From contig NC_052353.1 in NCBI RefSeq assembly GCF_009727055.1, forward strand, positions 61,346,630 to 61,410,629: a DNA stretch of 64,000 bases, in the 5' to 3' direction. Below are positions 55,655-64,000 of the stretch, one piece after another. Each line of letters opens with the position of its first letter. Position 1 is the stretch's first letter. The notes beneath the pieces are model-generated. The model was not told the origin of the DNA. It made no database searches and was given only the letters and a program-made list of their open reading frames with translations. Made by a program: the position numbers and the translations under genes. This DNA comes from Benincasa hispida (taxonomy: Eukaryota > Streptophyta > Magnoliopsida > Cucurbitales > Cucurbitaceae).

Positions 55655-56349
55655 GGCTAGGCGATGGCAAGACAAACCATGAGGCGTTGAGTTGAGACCT
55701 AGCTTGGTAGCGTTGATGATGTGCTATGTGCTAAGGTTGAGTTATGCACCAAAACATCCGAGGGCATGTGGGCGCATAGGACAAGGCTAGTAGCATGCGT
55801 TGGAAGAGTGTGATGGTCATAGTCCTAGTTAAACGCATGTGCCAAGGGTGAGCCAAGGGAGTGAAGAAGGTATGCGACCAAGCAAGGATTTGGACCAAGC
55901 AAGGACTTGCGATGCCTTGAGGTTAGTGTGGCATAAGTGATGCATTAATGAGAGAGCTATGGGCTGATGGATTCACCCGGACAAGTGGCTAAACTAAGAA
56001 GAGGTTGAGCTTGAGTTAGTAGGAGGTGGATAAATAGAGTTTTATGCAAGGAAGACTTATGTATGAGGAAGACAACTCAAACTTCATGCAAGTAGGTGAG
56101 TGGCATGGAAGTAGGTGAATGACAAGGAAGTAGGTGGTGTCAAAGCATGGCACAGTCACTCCAAAAGTTTCTAAATAGGAGGTGTCATGCATTGGAGGCC
56201 TCAAGAGATGATGAGGATCAGTTCCTAAAGCCTATAAATACCATCACAAGTTTTCTCTTCAGTTCATGACACAAATCATCTTCAAAGTATATTAGGAAGA
56301 GTGTTTGAGAGCAGATTTGGAGGAAGCTATGCGTTGATCATGAAGATTA
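55655..56349. other. Repeat-derived tract right of the adapter, no gene seen
   Basis: The sequence is G+A-rich LTR-like DNA ending with GCTTATGCGTTGATC-like words that resemble those at 58550-58575 beyond the next LTR, so the LTR at 56350 may be nested in it. A TATA-like CTATAAATACC lies near 56231. Confidence 0.45.
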
Positions 56350-57084
56350 TGTTGAGAATGTCCTAGAACTCGCAGTTCGTGTTAAACATTCTATTTTATC
56401 AATAAAAACGACTTGTTAATTTTGCATCTTATTATGAAAATCCAATAAACGCATCCTTGGCTATAGTCTGAATGCTGTAACTTTATGTAGTGACATAAAC
56501 AGGATCAAGTTGACAGTATATAACCTAAATGGTCTAATGAGTATATGGATGAAATTGGGTATCTCATCCTGGTAACACTATTGGATGTGGCTCACTCTGT
56601 AGTTGTTACATGAAGTTGTAAGGTGCTACAAACGATGTGATCCACAAATCATTCATGTTGAGACATGAGAGTGGGGGCATCCTATGCAATGAGTTTGCAT
56701 ATAGACTAGACCACGAAAATAGTCACTTTTCTTTATAACGATTGTTTATTGTTAATACTGACTATTTCATTTATTATATAACCTAGGTTAACTCGATCTT
56801 AATCTTGAGCTAGCTATGAACTCTTGTTTGTTCGGGATTATCCTTTGATCTGTAAATAGTGAGAGTAGTCCAACAGCACTGCCTAATAAACTTACCATTT
56901 TGGAGATAAAACCGGATGATAGCTGGGGACATAGCTTTGCAAGATGGAATTCACTCCTACCCTATTTAAGGTTAGTAGATAGATTTCTCTCTTAAGTACT
57001 AACTCCAGGTCTTGAACAATCGAGGTCCGCCTTCTCATGATAGAGAAAGGATTTGATTCATAGAGATTATAAATCATATCATAT

Positions 57085-57485
57085 CAGGCTAGGGCCAATA
57101 GTAACCTTGTCTTTGCAATCTTCTGTAGAGGTTTAGCGGTGTTGTTGTCCCACAGACCTTATCATGAACTTCTTCAAGTCTCTTTGCTGCTTCTTCAACG
57201 CCAGTGATCTTTGAACGCTACTGCGCATCCTTTAAAAAGAGTCTCGCGTAAGGTAGGTTTGGGTGTAGCAGGACTTGAACCTGCGACCATTAGGTTAAAA
57301 CCCCAATGCTCTACCAACTGAGCTATACACCCAAAAAAAGTCAAATAGGTGGTGGATGAGGATTGATGCAGAAAAGAAAAAGAGGGCGGCGCCCCGCTCT
57401 ACAGGTGTATCAACACAGGACCTCTGCTTTCACTATTCCACAGGTTGTTTCGTCACTTACTACGCCCTTCCTCGTCTCTGGGAGT
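57085..57485. other. Mitochondrial DNA insert within the LTR (NUMT)
   Basis: Compared with the LTR at 62752-64000, homology breaks near 57085 and resumes at ATTCATTAGAGGATCAGTA (57487). The extra segment is more GC-rich and contains a complete tRNA-Lys gene of mitochondrial type. Its flanks (TTTGAACGCTACTGCGCATCC, GGCGGCGCCCCGCTCTACAG) also look mitochondrial, but I cannot confirm that by eye. Confidence 0.7.
57260..57332 (-). tRNA. trnK-UUU: tRNA-Lys(UUU), mitochondrial type, inside an LTR
   Basis: The 73-nt minus-strand sequence folds as a full cloverleaf. The acceptor GGGTGTA pairs with TACACCC, the D arm has GCTC/GAGC, the anticodon stem is TTGGG/CCTAA around GTTTTAA with anticodon TTT, and the T arm has GCAGG/CCTGC with loop TTCAAGT. 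The discriminator base is A. It resembles the plant mitochondrial trnK; position 32 is G where I recall C. The usual nuclear tRNA-Lys differs. Expression from the nucleus is unlikely to matter: it most likely came in with mitochondrial DNA. Confidence 0.85.
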
Positions 57486-58523
57486 CATTCATTAGAGGAT
57501 CAGTAAGAACTTAAGGAACAGGATGTAGTCACAGGGGCAAAACGATATTTTTGATTTAGCTGTGATTACGAACAACCTGTGAAGGATACTTACTGATTAT
57601 GGTTATTAAGTGGACATAATATATCTACAGTGAGGGGAGTTCAACTATGGGCTATAATGGAGCATCCTATTAGTTAAAAAATGGGGGTTAGATCGGACTA
57701 ATGAGTTTAGTCGATTAATCTCGAATCGTTGGAGTCCATGATCTGTAGGTTCGCGAGGTCCCCCTACTAGTTTGTAAATGGATAAGCTTTAGGGTAACTT
57801 GAGAAATTAATTTGAAATGTTCAAATTAAACGGAACAAGAGAATAAATATTTAAATATGATTTAAATATATAAAGATGATTATTGTGCAAAAAATAATTT
57901 AATATTTGATATTAAATTAATTAATTTTTTTAATTAATTTATAGAATTAATTTAAGAAAATAAATTTTTGAATTAAAATGGTTTTAAATCATTTTATGTT
58001 TTAAAAAGAAAATGGAAAATCATTTGCATGGTTGCACAAAATGGAAAATGATTTTTCTTCATTACCATCATCTTTATGCTCACACAAAAGGCATTATCTT
58101 CTCTACTTTGATTCTCCAAGCATGAGCTGCAAGCCATGCACTACATCTCTTTGCATGTTCATCTATTATATATAAAGAAGATTGGAGTTGTTGGAGAAGA
58201 AGAGATATAGAATTTGAGAGAATTTTTCTGAAGAAGAAGAAACTATTTTCTTCAGTCGGGCTGCTGTGAGCTTTTCTTGTTTCTTCACATCTTCAAGCTG
58301 TTCTTGAGTCCTACAACTCTACCTAAAGCTCCAAGAGCATAGTAGGGAAGGCATTGGGGTGGTTCACGTTGATATCAAGTGAAGACAGCAGCTGAACAAA
58401 CGTTTTCTTGAAGAGTTCATCAAAGGTATGTTCTAAAAACCCACTTTTTAAGAAGAGCATGCTTTAGATTTTGCAAAAGTTAGTGAATTAGAATGCTTAT
58501 GGTTCCTTGATACTTCTGCTACA

Positions 58524-59125
58524 TGTTGTTTGACTCTTTTAGGGCATGCGTTAATAGCAAGACCATGCGTTGATCAAGTGGTTCCAAGAAGAGGAGATGT
58601 TGTCGGATAGAGAGGTCATGAAGTAGCATCACATTGGGACGAGGAGTTCTCTCAGACTACTCGTGCGTTTTGAGTGATTCCAAAGTCGCCTAAAAGCTAT
58701 GAGAGTCTAGTTTTCAAGGCAAGTCTTCCGGAGAAAAAGCTCAAAGTAATTAGGCTGAAGAGTGAGGAAAAGACAGAAGGATCGAGCTATCGGGTAAGCT
58801 TGGGCCAGTCTTGATGATTTGAGGATTCCGACCAAACCACGAGGAGTTCTGAGTAGAGATTTCAAGATAAGCTTCTTGAGACATTTAAAAAACATGTTTT
58901 TAGAAGGAAGTGTCTCAAAATAAGGTCTGGAACTATGAGTAATCTAAGCTTGAAGTTGAATATTGAATTTAGGGTTCAAAAGGGAGCTCGAGGACACCAA
59001 GGAACTTCTAGAGAGAAAGGTTCCTACCCTACTAAGTTGAGTGGTATTTCCTTTAAGTCTTAAGCATATCTTTTAGAGTATATATATATATGCTTATGTT
59101 GTGAATTAGTAATTAGACTTTCATC
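58524..59125. other. Unassigned LTR-like tract
   Basis: No gene is recognised. Words such as GGTTCCTACCCTACTAAG and GAGCTCGAGGACACCAAGGAAC suggest a gypsy-type LTR of plant origin. It ends at a (TA)n run near 59080, where the minus-strand copia begins. Confidence 0.4.
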
Positions 59126-60780
59126 AGTAAAAGTGATGAAATACTCATAGCCTCCCCTAGCTTGCACATTCATCGGGCCACAAAGGTCTGGATACACTGA
59201 CTCTAGAGGCTCTTTGGCTCAATAACCTTTTCCAGTAAAAGGTCTTTTAGTCATCTTGCTTCAAGGCATGACTCTCATACAGATGAAGAATTTTCCTCTA
59301 ACTTACTTAGAAGTCCATTCTTCACCAACCTCTCAATCCTATTGAGAGTGGTGTGCCCTAATCGAAGGTGCCAAAGTTGGGCATTTTCCTTAGGAGAAAC
59401 CTTAAGTCGTTTATTTTGAATCACGATAGTTTTAAACATCTCTATGTTATGGAGGGAATTTTTTGCTAACGACCTTAGCACATACATATTATTTTCCAGT
59501 TTTGCTGAACAAATCTCAACACCATCTTTCAGAATAAACACTTTATTCACCAAAAAGTTGAGAATATATTTACATACAATTAGAACTTCATAGAAATTAT
59601 GCTCCTCTTTAACTCAGAACAATATCATCATTCAAAATGATAAATTTATTCTGTAAAGTCAATTGGAGTCCTCCCATTGCCACAGCTGAGACGACGTGTC
59701 CAGTTCCTACTTGCATCGTCATCTCACCAGCCTCAAGCTGCCGTTAGGATCTAATCTCCTGAAAAGAAGAACAAACATTATTAGTGGCCCCAAAGTCAAT
59801 AATCCAGGCAGAATCATCATTCTCCACTAAACAAGTTTCCAAAACTAGTAAATCATATTTACCTTGTTTTGCTTTGGCCTTAGCCTTCCTTTTCTCCTTC
59901 AACCAGCGAGGACAATTCCGCTTCTAGTGCCCGTCCTAGTTGCAATAGAAACATTTTCCTTTTTCAACTAGCGCTGATCGCCTTCCCCGTTGTGCGACAG
60001 GTTGCGGGTTAGCAGGTGCCTTCCCCTTCCCGTTACCACCCTTCTTCTTCTTCTACTTGGAAGTGTTAGAAGTAAAAGGTGAAGACTTAGTTCTTGAGGT
60101 CGAACCTCGATGGAACTTCTTTAAAGATGAAGCAACATTTGCCTCACCAACCTTCTTCTTCTTACTTTTCAGTAAGGATTGGAATGTCTGCAACTCGTTG
60201 AGGAGAGTTATAAGAGTATAGTCATTTTTATTCAGCACAACATTGCTGACAAAGTGTAGGAAGCTATCTGGAAATGAGTGCAGAATGATGCTAACCTGGC
60301 TGCCCTCATCGATGCGTGACCCATTCATCTCCGCCACATTGAAGTGGACCATCATGTTCAGAACATGTTCTCAAAAAGATGTACCCTCCTCCATTTTGGA
60401 GTTGAAAATGCTTTTTTAGAGCTTCATGCTTGAGCTATCCAGACGATTGTTTGATCATTCCCCGTAAGGACTCCATGATCTCATGCAGGCCAAAACATCG
60501 TTCAGGCTGACCAAGTTATAAGCTCGGGCTTTCTCGTTTGCCCATGTCCATCTCTCATATGCCTCCTAAACATTTCGAGTGGCATGTTGAGTCGAAATAG
60601 GAGGACACTCCTCCATAAGGACGAACCTTAAGTCATCAATGATCAAAATAATATTTATCGTGTTTTTCCATCTATCGTAATTCTTGCCACCCAATTTGTC
60701 GGCACTTAAAAGAGCTAACATGGCTGTAGCCATTTTATCGTTGTTAAAAAACATGAACAAAATTAATAAGTTTATGCATT
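59126..60780 (-). pseudogene. Copia-3 gag, protease and integrase start, truncated
   Basis: From right to left: gag N-terminus (60760-60566) with LSADKLGGKNYDRWKNTI and VLMEECPP; the mid gag (60355-60053) with ALKFNVAEMNG-like and SFPDSFLHFVSN motifs; the zinc-knuckle area near 59930; protease near 59790 with a degraded DSGAT; and the integrase zinc finger (59553-59275) with LWHLRLGHTTLNRIERLVKNG. Integrase breaks off near 59126. Multiple stops and frameshifts are present. It is the same family as the plus-strand relic at 16434, whose LRLGH region is nearly identical. Confidence 0.8.
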
Positions 60781-62737
60781 ACCACTTTTAACACCAATTT
60801 TAGTTTGAACAAAATAGTTCCTATGTACCCTAAGTGAAATGACATCTATTTTGCAATGATGCCCCAGCGAGGCAGGATAAAAGTCACTGGTAGGGTGATC
60901 AAGTGCTCCTTCACAGGGATGAGACATTCTCAACTATTAGACAGAAACAACTCTTGTAATTGTCTCTAACAGTCACCATTTTTTGGTCCAGAACTGTTAA
61001 CCTTTAACAATTTCGTGTAAGTGTAACCCTCTCATTTTAGGCCATAGAGTCCCACCCTAGTTCCCCCACCATAGAAAAAAAGTAGATTAGGACAAAAGAC
61101 TAAAGCAACCTTATCCTATATAGGAGATCAAATAAAGAGTCGTGCAAAACTGCCATCCTTTAGGGGGGACACTCCCAAGGTGCCTCGAGGCGATGCACAA
61201 AAACGTTATCCAACCTAATGAGAGAGACCGTGGGATATGTTGTCACATGTCCCACTCTCACTTACTATGAACATTCTCTCCATTCACCTTGGTATTGACC
61301 TACCCAAACACCATCCTTTAGGGGGACACTCCTAGGGTGCCTCGAGGCAAATGATAGATCTCACGGTATGAACATTAGGGAGAAACGTGAAGAGGTTTAA
61401 GTGAAGTATCATATGCCCCAAGTACCTCCCACTTAATGTTCTACTTAGGAATTCATTAACTTAGACAACCCGACTACTGATTTTATCTAAGTGTGAGTTT
61501 AATTTTCTAAAAAACAACTCTTGTCTTTGATAATTAAACAAATTCAAATCAAGTCCCATTAAACTCTTTAACGGGTTATCATTTGTATGCATGCATCAAA
61601 TCTATCTAATTCACCTTTCTAGGTAGGTTCCCAAGTAGGGGTGTTCCATTTCCATCAGCTTAAGTACCCCAGCCTAGACAAAACCCGCCTTAGACAAAAG
61701 GTCCCTTATAGATAGATTTGGTACATATTTAATATTTTATTAGTCAATTTAATCTTATTAAACTGATTAAAAGATTAAAGCCTTAGGGTTGCTAATCCCG
61801 CATAGAGGTAAACGATCGCGTAGTGCTATCGCATAGCAACTCAACGCATCGTTTAGCTCCCGATCAAAGATAAACGTTCGTAGTAAGCGATCGCTTAGGG
61901 CTATCGTATAGCTCTTCATCGAATCGCTTAGTTCTATCGTATAGAACCAAACGATCGCTTAACACCATCATCTAGCGCTTCATGTCATCGTTTAGTATCT
62001 GTCATAGCTAAATGATCACTTAGCTCCATCGTATAGAACATCATCACGTCGTTCAACATCGTAGGTAAGCGATTTGTTTAGTTCCATCGCATAAAAACTT
62101 CAACGCATCATTTAGCACTTCGTCTACACGATCGCTTAGCTCTTCATCTAAACAATCGCTCAGCGCTATCGCATAGTACTTTATCACATTGCTTAGCGTG
62201 CATCGTTGCTAAACGATCGCATAGTACTATTGTATAGTAAATTCAACGTATCGTTTAGTTCCCACACCAAAACTAAACGATCGCTTAATGCTATCGTATA
62301 GCAAATTGAACGCATTGTTTAGCTCTCGCAGGTACATGATCGTCTAGCGTTCAACATCACAACGACCAGTGCCCATTGCTATACGATCGTCTAGCTTTCC
62401 TTCACATCGTGTAGCGTCTGAAGCTAGATGATCGTTTAGCAACTGGAACCTTAACGACGATAAGAACATAGGCTGATTTTCTGGAATTGCAACTCGGCCT
62501 CTTTGCTTGTTTCTTCGATTTACAGCTTAATTTTAACTCTAATGACTCCAAATAAATTACATAATCTTAGGAACACATTAAAGCTCATCAAAGAAGAGTC
62601 AATTACAAATTTAAATGAGAAATTAAAGAGAATTAAACAACCAAAACTCAGAAAACCATATCAGTGCACCGATTTCATATGTTCCACATAAAACACCCAC
62701 CAAACCAAAATTAAACCGAATTGAATGCTTATTTGAT
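60781..62737 (-). mobile_element. Copia-3 leader, third copy
   Basis: 60840-61500 and 61600-61720 match the leaders at 7165-8060 and, inverted, 15390-16100. It has no gene. The rightmost 280 bp before the primer site are AT-rich. Confidence 0.8.
61800..62455. repeat. Degenerate CGATCG/TAG motif array, longest copy
   Basis: At least twenty irregular copies of words such as AAACGATCGCTTAG, CATCGTATAG and GCATCGTTTAGC are packed in about 650 bp. Spacing varies from about 18 to 30 bp. Many words are near-palindromic because they combine CGATCG with CTAAACG/CGTTTAG. Confidence 0.85.
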
Positions 62738-62749
62738 GCTCTGATACTA
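62738..62749 (-). other. Primer binding site of third Copia-3 copy
   Basis: TAGTATCAGAGC on the minus strand, one base off the tRNA-Met primer motif, two bases from the LTR end. Confidence 0.85.
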
Positions 62750-62751
62750 AT

Positions 62752-64000
62752 TGTAGGATTGTATCAATAACAGCGGAAGCATAAGGATCATCTAAGCATT
62801 CAAATTCACTAATTTTGGTAAAATATAAAGCATGCTTTTGCAGAAAAAGTGAGTTTCAAGATATACCTCTTGTAGAACTTCTTCAAAGCTCCATCTCCAG
62901 TGCTATCTTCTCCATATCTTATTGTGGACCACCTCAAGATCTTCTCCACTATTCTCTTGGTGCTCTAGATTGAGTTGTGGGACTCAAAACAACCTTGAAT
63001 CAAGGGATGAAGGAGAAAGCTCACTGTTGCAACCTTGTTAAAGAACCTTTCTTCAAACCAGTTCTTCTCTCAAAACTCTATAGATCGCATGCCCAATTTT
63101 CACTCCAATCTCTTCATTATATTGCAGATCAACATGCAAAGAGAAGAGTTTCATGAGTTTCAACTCATGCTTGGAGAAGACAAGGCAATGTTAATCCTTC
63201 ATGTGTGAGCTACTTAGGTGATGGATAATGGAAAAATCCATTTTTCCATTTTGTGTTTTTATTTTCCAATTTTTCCAATTTTATCTAAAAATAAAAATTT
63301 GATTTTATAAATCTATTTTGATTTTAAAAATGAAAATTTAATTAATTTCATACATTAATTATTAAATAAAACTTAATTAATTTAAGATCAAATATTAAAT
63401 TAATTTAACACATATTCATCTTTATATATTTAAATCATATTTAAATATATAAATTCTCCTATTCTGTTTAATTCTAAAATCAAACATAATTATATCTCAT
63501 ATAATTATTAATTTCCTTAATTCTAATTTGAACGTTTCAAATTAACTTATCATGCTATTCTAAAGCTAGTCCATTACGAGCTAGTAGGGGGACCTCGCGG
63601 ACCTACAGATCATGGGCTCCAACGATCCGAGATTAATTGGTTAAACTCATTAGACCAAATTAATCTCCATTCGTTAACTAATGGGTCATTCCACTAAAGC
63701 CCATAGTTGCAATCCTCTCACTGTAGATATATTATATCCACATGATTTAACCATAATCAGCAAGTCGACCTTTCACAGGTTGTTCGTAATAATGGCTAGG
63801 TCAAATATCTGTTTTACCCCTGAGATTACGTCTTATTTCTCAAGTCCCTACTGATCCTCTAATGAACAATTGGTTTATGATCTAATCACCAAACCAAACT
63901 CTTTCAGCCCAGTGAGAGGGTGGGGCCCCTTGTTCAAGACCTGGATTCAGTACTTGAGAGAACAACCTTTCTCCTATCCCTAAATCGGGTAGGTGTGAAC
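62752..64000 (-). repeat. 5' LTR of third Copia-3 copy, cut by window end
   Basis: On the minus strand it ends GATACAATCCTACA next to the primer site. Blocks match the LTR at 56350-58523, including GAGGTCCCCCTACTAG. It lacks the 400-bp mitochondrial insert. The left end of the LTR (in element sense) lies outside the window. Confidence 0.85.

Larger units (their letters stand above)
56350..58523 (+). repeat. Copia-3-type LTR, solo or truncated, with inserted mitochondrial DNA
   Basis: It starts TGTTGAGAATGTCC and ends CTGCTACA. It matches the minus-strand LTR at 62752-64000 over several blocks, for example GAGGTCCCCCTACTAG and the closing segment with GCATGCTTTAGATTTT. About 400 bp at 57085-57485 are absent from the other LTR and hold a mitochondrial tRNA. 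No internal element sequence follows on the right, so it may be a solo LTR. I found no matching 5-bp target duplication. Confidence 0.75.

Noticed and set aside
57260..57332. A working nuclear tRNA gene
   Set aside because: The sequence is of mitochondrial type and lies within a foreign insert in an LTR, so capture is the simpler reading.
61800..62455. CRISPR-like repeat array
   Set aside because: The words are irregular with no fixed repeat or spacer length, and this is plant nuclear transposon DNA.

Overview
This is a plant nuclear window: spliced genes with GT-AG introns, Ty1/copia, Ty3/gypsy (Athila-type), LINE, MULE, TRIM and MITE sequence, and fragments of plant mitochondrial DNA. A dicot, perhaps a cucurbit, is my guess from the repeat families; nothing here proves the species. 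Most of the 64 kb is transposon-derived. The host genes are one spliced DCN1-like gene and a small array of two-exon defensin-like genes that no single open reading frame reveals.

Layout. 1-6665: Athila-type element (5' LTR cut by the window edge, decayed gag, protease remnant, no RT or integrase, full 3' LTR). Its 3' LTR carries an antisense piece of mitochondrial sdh3. 6666-9450: minus-strand copia gag and leader fragment (family Copia-3), interrupted by the Athila. 9451-10771: inverted duplication of a copia fragment. 10170-15330: minus-strand copia (Copia-2) with its 5' LTR. 15360-about 21990: plus-strand Copia-3 relic with 3' LTR. 22000-23680: AT-rich intergenic DNA.

23823-28214 is an intact-looking 11-exon DCN1-like gene (cullin neddylation). 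The following 24 kb is a tandemly duplicated segment whose unit is [DCN1 part + defensin-like gene + spacer]. Defensin-like copies lie on the minus strand at 30645-30994 (A), 42217-42526 (B), 48803-48866 (C, first exon only) and 51704-52016 (D). Broken DCN1 copies lie at 40700-41960 and 49085-51450, and an inverted DCN1 exon 10 at 53006-53065. The array was later split by a MULE of about 8.3 kb that holds mudrA-like and plant-mobile-domain-like remnants (about 31.5-39.84 kb), by a young copia element with a perfect 5-bp target duplication (42720-48254), and by a LINE 3' end (about 49.68-50.53 kb).

53.1-64 kb: MITEs and a TRIM, then a repeat-rich tract containing a 38-bp Nextera mate-pair junction adapter (55617-55654, an assembly artefact), a Copia-3 type LTR with an inserted mitochondrial trnK segment (57085-57485), and a second minus-strand Copia-3 element running off the window end. 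Degenerate arrays of a short CGATCG/TAG motif recur in the leaders and LTRs of several of these elements.
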